From the NCBI GenBank assembly GCA_008933995.1, contig WARS01000015.1, positions 13,834,957-13,898,956 of the forward strand: DNA of 64,000 nucleotides. Reading direction: 5' to 3'. The notes under the pieces are model-generated. The model made no database searches and had not been told where the DNA came from. It saw only the letters and a program-made list of their open reading frames with translations. The stretch is from Datnioides undecimradiatus (lineage: Eukaryota > Chordata > Actinopteri > Lobotiformes > Datnioididae). Positions 35,346-44,700 of this stretch are shown here, one piece after another. Positions within the stretch are counted from its first letter, which is position 1; every line of letters starts with the position of its first letter. Position numbers and translations under genes: made by a program.

Positions 35346-35430
35346 CTATGTATTGGTGGAGGGATTAGAATAAAGACAGGGCTATCATATATTTAACATT
35401 AATATGAAGCCCCCTGTCTCTCTGTGCTAG

Positions 35431-35507
35431 GATGGGGTTTTTGGGGGGGTGGCGTTCTTCCTCCTCCCTCCTCCTCCTCCCTCCTTCTCCTCCTCCTCCG
35501 TCCCTCC
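35431..35507 (+). promoter_or_regulatory. G-run plus polypyrimidine tract upstream of adamts3
   Basis: G-runs at 35434-35452 (GGGG, T5, then seven G) are followed by 45 uninterrupted pyrimidines at 35455-35499 made mostly of CTC/CCT triplets, with 35501-35507 also pyrimidine. Such tracts near vertebrate promoters can be nuclease-sensitive and form triplex structure. Whether this one acts on adamts3 is inference. Confidence 0.4.
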
Positions 35508-35964
35508 ATGTGTTAAGGCTTGAAGAAAGGGCAGAGTGACGTCGCGCAGGGCTGGTCTTGCCGTTTATTAGCCAGGGGAGCCAAGTGCCAGGTTGCAAGA
35601 GCTTCACACTGCAGCTCTGTCCGGCCGGCGGCAGAGGGGATGTCCTACTAACTCCACCAAAACTTTCTAGAAACTCAGTCAACAGATTAAAAAAACCCAA
35701 CAAAACAAAAAAAACACTGACTGACTGACAAAAGTGTCGCAACTCGCCTCACTCCTGTTTTAATGAAACTTTAACTACTTTATGTTTTTTTTTTCCTTTT
35801 AACTCAAACAGGCACAGTCCGTACATCCACTCTGATCCCAGTTTTTTGAATGAGCCGGGTCACGCTTGCGTAGAGACTTTTTCACTCCCCGATTTTTTCC
35901 CCTTTTTTTATTTTGAACTTTTCACGCTGGGGATAAAGTTTTTCTTTATCATTTAAGACTCGTG
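35508..35964 (+). promoter_or_regulatory. adamts3: Probable adamts3 core promoter and 5'UTR
   Basis: This is the most CpG-bearing part of the window. It holds a TGACGTC word (CREB/ATF type) at 35537-35543 and a CCGGCCGGCGGC block at 35621-35632. I see no convincing TATA box at a suitable distance, so a dispersed start is likely. The 5'UTR probably includes at least the T-rich 35780-35964 part. The transcription start cannot be placed by eye. Confidence 0.45.
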
Positions 35965-36024
35965 ATGGCTGTCCTGTCACTAGCGTTACTACTTGTAGGA
36001 TTTGTACTGACTTCAGCTGACAAG
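35965..36024 (+). CDS. adamts3: adamts3 exon 1 (signal peptide)
   Basis: ADAMTS3 is a secreted zinc metalloprotease of the procollagen N-propeptidase group (with ADAMTS2 and ADAMTS14). It trims procollagen II and, with CCBE1, activates VEGF-C for lymphatic growth. This exon gives 20 residues starting MAVLSLALLL and ending TSADK: a short N-region, a leucine/valine core and a small-residue end, so a signal peptide. Human ADAMTS3, as I remember it, also reads M-LLSL near the start and TSAD at the end of the leader. The start has G at -3 and G at +4, a good Kozak context. The donor GTAAGT follows at 36025, phase 0. The upstream region is CpG-bearing, as expected for exon 1. Confidence 0.85.
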
Positions 36025-36452
36025 GTAAGTGTCCGGATCGCTTCATAGGCGCCTCGTTTTGCTCTGTAGTGTGCGCAATATTGTCTCTCCAACCGCACCA
36101 AGTTCATGTTAAAATGAACCCAGCTTGAAAAAAGCGGCGTTAGAAACAGCGGGCCGACACAGCAACAGGTTTTATTTGAAGGCTCCACAAAGTTTCACGT
36201 TTTGGACTCTGTGAATGCGCACACTGCTTCCTCTGTCACATACATGTTGACACCGCACACGCATGACTTTAGCCTGTTACATAAGACATGTTAAATAGAG
36301 ACATTTTTGTTCAATCTTTTACAAGCAGCTCAGGCTACAGTAAACTGCTGCAGGGCGGTAGTGTTGCTGCTGCTGGACATCTCAGACTCTCACATTATGA
36401 TTTCCCTCTGGCTTGTGCCGCATTTAACGAGCTTTCTCTTTCCTCCTTACAG
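36025..36452 (+). other. adamts3: adamts3 intron 1 (428 nt)
   Basis: It begins GTAAGT and ends in a pyrimidine-rich TTCCTCCTTACAG acceptor. It is short compared with the next introns. No other feature is seen inside. Confidence 0.8.
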
Positions 36453-36474
36453 GCTGATGAAGTAGATAGAGAGG
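36453..36474 (+). CDS. adamts3: adamts3 exon 2, 22-nt microexon
   Basis: The 22 bases encode ADEVDRE plus the first base of an Asp codon. They lie between a strong acceptor (TTCCTCCTTACAG) and a consensus donor (GTAAGT). Exon 1 ends in phase 0 and exon 3 begins with the last two bases of a codon, so one extra base modulo three is needed between them; this microexon supplies it exactly. Direct joining of exon 1 to exon 3 would read ACC AGC TGA, a stop at the third codon. The joined peptide TSADK-ADEVDRED-QL aligns in length with the region after the leader in human ADAMTS3. The exon is inferred from splice signals and phase only. Confidence 0.75.
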
Positions 36475-36685
36475 GTAAGTCTTATTTATTTCCATTTTGT
36501 TGATAATAAGATGTAAGTTGTGAGAAAGTAGGAGTTTTTTCCCCTCTCCAGACACAGATAGAAACTCAGGAGAGCAGACCTTAGTGCACTGAGATCAAAG
36601 TGGGAGGGGAGTTTGTGTGTGAGGAGCTCTGTAATACACCCTCCTCCTCCTGTACCCTCCACTACCACTCCACCATTCCCCCTAA

Positions 36686-36711
36686 ACACACACACACACA
36701 CACACACACAC
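36686..36711 (+). repeat. (AC)13 microsatellite in intron 2
   Basis: It is a pure AC run about 210 bp after the microexon donor. Confidence 0.9.
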
Positions 36712-39563
36712 TTATATTACATGAGCGAACTGCTTCAAGGGCTTTGTTATACAGGAAAGAAAATTCCACTTCTAAATCCTGCACATCTGTTATCCATTCT
36801 GAGGTTAAGATACAAGTGAGCTGCAACAGTGTCCACGTAGGATCCTTTTACACCCGCTGTTATCTTCTGAAACACCTCAAGGGCCCTCATATGGCAGGAT
36901 GACAGCTGCCAGTTGGGCCGCGGTGGGCATTTTTCGTGGTCGTCCGTCGCCCGCAGTTTGCCACCGTTGGCTCTTCTTTGCCATTATCAGCCTTGTAAAA
37001 CAGTTATTTCACCAGCTTACTGTGGTTTCCCTTAAACTTTCACCTCCGACTTTCCCTCAGGCTCATGCAAGAACCACATGTGAGGGACAGATTTTGTTCC
37101 CAAGTGAATTGTGAGAACTTATTTTTGTACAATTTTCTCATATTCAGGGTTTTCACTTGAGTGTATGACACAAATTCAAATGAAAAGAATACAAACATGT
37201 TGAGTGACAAACACTCTCCCTGTCTTTCTACACTCTCATCTGATTACATTTATGAATAAGATTGTATTGGGGCACATTGCATGGGAACTTGTACATTCGG
37301 TCATCTCTGTGACTCTTTTGTCACCTGACCACCTCCCATCAAAGTCAGGGCCCACCACAGCGATTCTGGTCCAATACAACTAGTGGTGCTGCTGGATTTG
37401 TTATGATTTGGTGAGATGACTTCCACCAGTAGGGGTCGAACCATCCCACAAAAGGAGGGGAGCTGTCGCCCTTATATGGCAGTTTTAGATTATACTAATG
37501 ATCACACAAACAGGTGAAACTCATCAGGTGAAGACAAGCAGTTTACAAGTTTACACTTTCAATAGAGTATGGTGACTCTGATTTTGAACTCTCACATGAG
37601 CAAACCTTGGAATAAAGTAAACCAGGTAAATATGTGCAAAGCCAAATATGTACCGACCAAAGATCAACAGTTAAGCTGCGACTTGTTGTTATATTCTTAA
37701 TTGAAATGTGAAGGACTAAGTACTCCTCACAGAAAGTGTTTGTTTGATCTGCCATTAGTCTGAAACCACCTTTTGGTTATGGAGTCAGCGTCAGGCCTTC
37801 CAGCAATCATACCAGCTCTATGTAGCAGAAATGTAGATGCATGGAAGTTGACAGATAAGCGACTGTTTCCCTTGGTCTGAAACACATAGTAGTTTCATAC
37901 TTTCACATAAGCAACACATCTTCGTCCATCCTGACAGGTAGATGTTTGTTGGCTAAAGTGGTGTGTTCAAGTTCACAAACGTTCCAGTTGAGGTGTTGCA
38001 TCACTCAGTCACAGCTGGCACTAGTTCTTTAAATGGTGCTTGTTGTGTCAGGGCTCTAAAGGCTTCATTGTAATTCAACCCAAGGTGGTTTTTATTAGAT
38101 TGGATGTAGTTAAAAGCAAAAACGAACATAAAGAGTCTCAGTAAGGTGTTGATGGATATATGGTGAGCCACTACATGCCATGAAAACGGTTTCTGAAGTA
38201 TCTGCAGTATCTGTGTTTTTGTTTTCGTCAGATCATTTAGTTAACAGTCACTCTCTTTATGGAAATTTGTGCATTCTTTAGTTTCTCCACTCAGGTTATC
38301 CAAGTTCTTCCTTTAATTTGTCATTTTCAATATGTTGAAGTACCAAGCATTCGTTTTTGATTTCCACTAAGTGCTCTGTTTATACTGCAGATTCATCAGC
38401 CCTTATAGAAAAACAAATGCGTGCACAGACGGCAATTTAAACTTTAAAATGGCTTCCGGTGCTTTGCATTTTTGGTTGCGCCGAGATAAAGATGTACTTA
38501 TATATTTGTGTGCTGATGTGATAACATAAGCTGTTTAAGGGTGTTAACATTTCTCCAATAAATGTCAGGATTTAGTGTCAGACACTCCCAATCAAAGAAG
38601 AGTGTATCTGGAGAGCTGCCATTTTGGATTAATGTACGACAATCATGCAGATGGACAAATCCATCACAGCAGAAGCAGAAAGACCAATTTCTCCTCTCAA
38701 AGCAGCAGAAAATAGCCTGGGCTGCTGTACGTGCACTGAGGGATGCCACTTTTACTTTTGTTCTTTGTTGCCAAACTGGGTCTGCTAAACCAGGCCACAC
38801 ACTGTGCTGAGTGTGATCTGACCAGACTGAACGGCCTTTAATCAATATAATCAGTTTAATGAAGCAATTCACTGAATTTCTGCCCGTAAAGTTGGTATTT
38901 GACAGGAAATAACAGATGATACTAATAATACAAGAAAGATAAAAGAGAAATCAAAAAATAGTGCTGCATTCAGCAACATCTATAGGTGAAATTGAATAAC
39001 GCAAGATGACAACATGCCCAATGGTAAGGTTAACCTAATTTTAACTTGACAGAATAGGGGACGGTTGTATAAATTTTGCACAAAGAAGAATTCAGTGTCC
39101 CAGAATTTGTAATGTTTTTACTAAATATTTGTCTTATCCCAAAGAATCCAGGAAAAAAGCTGCTCCTATGCTCCATAGTTGAGCACTCATGAGTTAATGT
39201 ACTTGAATTTACAGAACCAGTAACTGTGACAAATGTAACTCAACTTCATTTCTGATGTCTGTGTCTGATGCTATTGTCTCCTCCAAGGATGAGCCATGTT
39301 GAAGTGGCAACAGAGAACTTGATAGATCAGTAAAGATATGTGGCTACTGAGCAAATAAGGAGCCAGAGTCTATTGTAGCCCTTATATTTTTAAATGCAAA
39401 TGTTGGTTTTTAGGGTGCACAAAGTTCTATTTAGTTATTTTTGGGAACATTTTCACTCCAAATGATCAATAGATAAAGATTTGAAGTATAAACCAAATCA
39501 ATTTTCTTACTACACAGACTATTTGTATTTTCTTTCAGCAGAGCTAAAACTCTTAACTCTAGA

Positions 39564-39894
39564 TTTTAAGGTGCAGTGCGTAGGAGTTAGTAAAATCTTG
39601 AGCCGAAATGGAATATATAGTTCACGTTTTCATTACCTGTAAAGAGGAACAGTTGTGTTTATTTGTGTTACGTTGGAGACACCAAGTCTGCCATGTTGCA
39701 CCACTATGTTCCTACACTATCTCAGAACAGACAAATCAAAAAGTGGCTTTAGAGTGCACTATTTGCAGTTCTTGCAGCCACTGCAGGTTCTCATACATGC
39801 ATGTAAGGGGAGGGTGTGTGGGGGAGTTTTCAGCTAGTTGCAGTCTTTAACCTCACCGCCAGATGCCACTAAGTCCTACTTGCTGCTTCTTGAA
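39564..39894 (+). mobile_element. MITE-like element, 331 bp, 27-bp imperfect TIR
   Basis: The start reads TTTTAAGGTGCAGTGCGTAG (39564-39583) and then GAGTTAG. The end, read on the minus strand from 39894, is TTCAAGAAGCAGCAAGTAGG and then ACTTAG. These ends and the inner CAAGTCTGCCATGTTGCACC block agree with a widespread fish repeat I know, bounded by GGTGCAGTGTGTAGGATTTAG and its complement. There is no coding capacity; the two plus frames across it are by-products. The superfamily is not certain. Confidence 0.7.
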
Positions 39895-42845
39895 TGCTTG
39901 CAACAATTTTATATATATATATTTTTAATAGTTTATCATTCTGCAAGGCATCATTTGTTTCATATTTAAATTTTTATGTGATTCATTTTATTTAGTAAAG
40001 CCGCCATGGACGTCAGTGAAAAAGGGATATAAACTATTCTGACCTTTCCTTTTCACTTCAAAAGAATACAGCACATTGAATAAATAAAATGAGCTGCGCA
40101 GTAAGGGCACTCTGAAACAACGTTGTAGCATTGAAGTTCATAATCATAAGTTCATAATTTTTTTTTTTTTTGGTGACATAATGAAGGGTGGGCCTTGGAG
40201 TGAGTGACCTTTTAGCAAAATCTAACATGTAGACTATTGCTAGTCTCCGAATAAATTTAATCTTTCGCTCAAGATTGTGAGCAATTTGTGCCTCTTTTGA
40301 AAATGGCTACAAACTCCGTCAAAATATGACCATGTACACCTTGTTGGACTGATTGTTCTCCTTGGAAAGTAAGCTTTAATTTTTCTTTTTTCAAAATAAA
40401 TGGATTCAAATCCGCGGTTCAGTATTTGCAGCTCAGTCCGGTGAATCTTACTTATTACCTCAAGAGCAACTCTCCCACATGGCGCTGCAAAAGCCAAGCC
40501 TTTAAGGTGTATTCAAAGTAAATGTTCCTTTTAAATGTCAGACTCTCAGAGAGTACCCTCAACATATAAATCAACAGTGCCACAAATTAATTTTAAGCAG
40601 AAAAATTTCTCTAAATTTGCTCTAATCCCATTTCATTTCTGGGCGGTCTAAACTCATACAGATCGGTATGTTGTAAAAAGAATTTAAAGGCCTTGAAAAC
40701 ACATTTTTTTCCCCCATTAGTTACAAACAATGAGACTCAACACGAACACACTTTCTTCTCTCCCAAAGTTACCTCTTTTTGTTATTTCTCATGGGACATT
40801 TCTGGACTCATATTTTTGTCTCCCCTTGCAGGTTAGATGTGGGTGGAGCTTAAAACATGCACCAACCCAGATTCATCTACGTTAAAATTTAAAGTGATGA
40901 CCGTTGTACCTATATTACCTTTACACCCATACAGTCCCGTTGAAGCCATAGCTAAGATTTGATTCTTTGGTGGCGATCGTATATACAGATTAATAATAGA
41001 GCAAACACTCCTTCAACAGCTCCTTTATCAGAAGAAGTGAAGCCTAATTAAGAAATTGTTAAAAATGATTCCAACCATGGTCTGAGTTCTTCATGTAATG
41101 TGAAGCATCAGCTGAAGGAATTAAATTAATATACCTCTGATATGGTGTGAAGAGTGGACAGTAGATTCAAATGAACAATGTTTAACTTGCCTGCATCCAG
41201 AGCTGTGGCTGTTGGGTGGAACTACAGAGTATACCCGTCTCCACAGACAGTGGAGGCTGACCATGCAGCTAGGCAGAGCTGATCAAATGTGAATCAAGTT
41301 TCTGTTAAAGCATTTTCTACTTCTCAGAAACATTTTACAGTATATGGTTTAACTGTCTGTGAAGTTGTTGTGAGGTTCCAGTTTTCCTGTTATCCTGTAA
41401 ATCTCATGCTTATGTGGGCAATCTGAATCCCCTGTGGGTATGATGGACTCTTAAAGGTGTTAACCATAAATGGTAACAAATGGGGTTTGCTTTCAGGATA
41501 ATCTTGGAGGATCACAACTTGGATAACTACAATCAAATTTTATTAGTCAACCATTGATTGTGGCCAATATTTTCAGAAAAGATCAAAATGCACTTGCATT
41601 GTAGGTTTGAGTTAGAAGTAGTAGTAAAACAGAAGTCTGCTGTTTCTCTTCTTCTAAGAAGGAGAAATGGCTCTTGAATCTGCCCCCAGGCCACCTGAGG
41701 ATTTAGCAGTTAAAACCCCACTCTCATTCTTTAAATACTCACTAATGAACAGCACTAATTCTAGACTCCTCTTTGACCCATTTGACTCTCCAACTTTATT
41801 TTTATCCCTTTAAGATTTGTCACACCAGCTTTCCCGTGCCACCAGTGGAGAAATATGCAGTACTTTGCAATCTAAACTTACGTCAGTCCTTCAGATGTCG
41901 CAAAACTTTTCAGCATTCGGTATCAAACAGCCAACTCTGTGTCACCCATGTTGGTAGACAGTGAGGTATATTCCCTTTTTTTCTTTTAAGTGATCAAATT
42001 TTGACAAAGGTTCATTGATTGAAAGCCTAATATATCACTTCTTCAGTGCCCTCATCAAATTGGCTCAATATTTGCAAGTTTTTGCAAAAGCTTGTTTGTT
42101 TAAATGACTTTTTTTTTTTTTTTTTTCAGAGTGTGCACGCTATGATTTGTAAAGCATGTCATTTCCTCAGACGTATAATTTGTTTCACCATTGACACCTG
42201 TTTAAATGTCGTCTTGTCAAAACCTATAAGATAATTACATGGTTTCCATATTCCCATTGCATTTTTTTCCGACCAAAAACCAACCAAAAACTTTTAAATG
42301 TGTCTGCCGTTGCACACATTTGGAAAAACAAACCAAGCCTGGGTGGAAATTTCCCCTTTTACAGAATGTTTCATGGCCCACAAATTTCCCTGTACAATTG
42401 AAGTGACCACAAATTAGCCAGTGAACAAGAGCCTGAGGGTAAATGAAGCACCATGCCAAGATGATATTACCATTCAGTGTAGGATGCTTATTTTCTCGTG
42501 GTGTTTTTATTTACTTTGGACATGTTGAAGGAAGCAGCACCTTATCAAGAACATTATGAAGGCATGTTTTTCTTCTCTGTGGTCACTAACTGAGCCTGTA
42601 GATGCATTCTCAGATCTAAAAACATCACCGTACACAAGAGGTATTGGCAGCAGAGTCTCTGTGATGGAAAACATGGACACCGCACAAGAAAATTTTGATC
42701 TCCTTATTCATTTTAAAGACCGATATATTGACAGTACATTGTTGCCAAAATGCAAGAGGGGCAGAAAAAGTTTAGTTTGTTGTTAATGTTTCTGCTTCTT
42801 GCTGCTTTAAAAGAAACCATGTCTCATTGTCATTGTGTTTCACAG

Positions 42846-43285
42846 ACCAGCTGAGGAGCCGGCTGAAGGAATATGGCCTTGTCACTCCCTTCAGTACTGA
42901 CTCTCATGGACACTTCTTGTCACACCTGCTCTCTGCCACTCATAAGCAGCGTGTCAAGAGGGAGGTGTTTTCTTCTGGTGAATCTGATCAGAAACTTTTC
43001 TTCAACATCTCCGCCTTCGGAAAGGAGTTCCACCTTCGTTTGCGTCCAAACGACAGGTTGGTGGCGCCAGGTGCGATGGTGGAGTGGCACGATGAGGTTG
43101 AAGGCTTCGGGAATTTCAGCGACAGCACTGGTGGTGATGCTAATACAGATGCCAATCATACTGAAACCAGTGCAGGGATGGAGAGGATACTGCGCCGTGA
43201 GCTCCTAAAGACAGACTGCACATTTATCGGTGACATCACTGATGTTCCTGGGGCCACGGTTGCCATTAACAACTGCGACGGACTG
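42846..43285 (+). CDS. adamts3: adamts3 exon 3 (propeptide)
   Basis: The 440-nt exon completes Asp28 and encodes residues 29-174. Conserved ADAMTS3 words are EYGLVTPFST (36-45), FLSHLLSATHK (51-61), LFFNISAFGKEFHLRLRPN (78-96), LVAPGAMVEWH (99-109) and VPGATVAINNCDGL (161-174). They match human ADAMTS3, as I remember it, more closely than ADAMTS2 or ADAMTS14, especially the LSATHK-R and FFNI-AFGK words. Three N-glycosylation sequons lie at 81, 117 and 131. Cys152 and Cys171 are the propeptide cysteines in this part. R63-V-K-R66 is a full furin-type site inside the propeptide. The acceptor is TTTCACAG and the donor GTAAGT, phase 0. The catalytic domain lies downstream of the window. Confidence 0.93.
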
Positions 43286-44129
43286 GTAAGTCGTCCTCAT
43301 CCATAAAGCTCCTTGCTCCCCCACCCCCTCAAAGCCTGCTTTTTCATTACAAAAGTGCCATGACCTTATCAACTGACACTAATGGATTTAAGATGTCTGT
43401 AACTTTTGAGTTTAGCCTTTATTTACGTCAGCACTCGGCATTTTTACAGCACATTGTTCTTGGAGATATTCTTTTGGAGGGCAGTCGGAATAGCTTTTTG
43501 TACAGAAGTTTGTCATGGGTGAGTGGCCAACCATTGCACCCACAAACCCAACGGGTTTTCCCCCCAACCTCTTCCCAACATAAAACACGAGTTTCCTTTG
43601 TGCTCCACAAAAGTCTGCAGTCCTATCCTCCCCATCACCCCTCGTAAAACACTCAAGCAGTAATTGGGGAAAGACCTGGGCCAAAGTCTTTGTGTAGACG
43701 AACAAACCATCTCAGGAAAAGACTCAGATCACCAAATCAAACCAAATGAAGTTCTCTTATGAAATGCTGCAAACTTTAAGCTAACTTTAGCTCATGACTC
43801 CCAATGGGCATTCAGAATCAACATGTTAAAAAGATGAAGCTGGTGCTTCTTTATCTTTTTATTATCGACAGCAATTCTGAGGAAGTTGCTGAGGAAGTTA
43901 TCGTGATAGGATTTGACTCTTATTTATTTTTAGCCACACTAGTGGAGAAGCTCAAGGACTGACGATAACTGTCAATCAGCCCACCACTTTGTACCAGAAT
44001 GAAATATTTAAATTTTTTTTGGATGTTTTCCAGTGTTTGTTTTCTACGTTCAGGTTTTCCAGGGGATAAATCCTAAAGAGTTCAGTGTCATAATCACTGT
44101 TCATCTTGTGCTGCCAGAAGGCCAAATGA

Positions 44130-44700
44130 ATAATTTTTCCGCTGAAATATCTTCACATCTCCCCAATGGTTTGGCATAAAAGGTTGTTCAGACATTCACA
44201 GGTCCCAGGCAAGGAGTTGTACTGAATTTGATGACAACTTTTCTCTGCTGCCAACAGCATGTTGACATTTTTGGGTTAAGTAAAATTCACATCTCACTAC
44301 TGTGAGATGGATTGCCATAAAAAACATATACGCACATTTATGTTTCCTGCAACGTGAGTGAATAAACTCATCTGAACCTCTGACATTTCCTTTAGCCTAA
44401 TTAGCTGGCAAATATTTAAGTTTACTTAATATTTTGTTAAAAAATGTAATTAAAAACCTGCAAAAAGAATTACATTCTTGATTACCCTATGATGTTCTTT
44501 GAATCGATGCTTGGACATTGTGCGAAGTAGCTGATTTTTATCACGCTAACAAGTTGCGTGGTTAACATTATGCCACCATCATACAGCATCAGCATGTTTA
44601 CATTGTCATTGTGCGCATGTTAGCATGCTGACATTAGCATTCAGTTGAAAGCACCTCTGTGACAAAGTAGAACCTCTGTGAGCCGATAACTTGGCAGTGA
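44130..44700 (+). repeat. Dispersed repeat family 3, long decayed copy
   Basis: The order is TTGGCATAAAAGG, TTCAGACATTCACAGGTCCC, GATGGATTGCCATAAAA, TTAGCTGGCAAATATTTAAG, AGCATCAGCATGTTTACATT, GTCATTGTGCGCATGTTAGC, ATGCTGACATTAGCATTCAG and AAAGCACCTCTGTG. It is the same family as 7160-7335 (inverted) and 51018-51370. The GCATGTTAGCATGCTGACATTAGC part is its hallmark (given here as position 44621-44645). Confidence 0.65.

Larger units (their letters stand above)
36475..42845 (+). other. adamts3: adamts3 intron 2 (6371 nt)
   Basis: It starts GTAAGT and ends TTTCACAG. Inside are an AC microsatellite (36686-36711) and the inverted-repeat element at 39564-39894. Frames such as 38498-38872 and 40240-40497 have no recognised domain. 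T-runs occur near 40159-40172 and 42110-42127. Confidence 0.75.

Noticed and set aside
35365-35742. 125-codon minus-strand frame at the promoter
   Set aside because: The Arg/Glu/Gly-rich part is only the complement of the CTC/CCT tract.
36288-36503. Alternative first exon reading into ADEVDRE
   Set aside because: The frame is open through the microexon, but there is no signal peptide or promoter evidence. Splicing from exon 1 is simpler and agrees with the family.
42873-43208. Other frames over exon 3 on both strands
   Set aside because: They are shadows of the adamts3 coding frame, which alone carries family motifs and correct splice phases.
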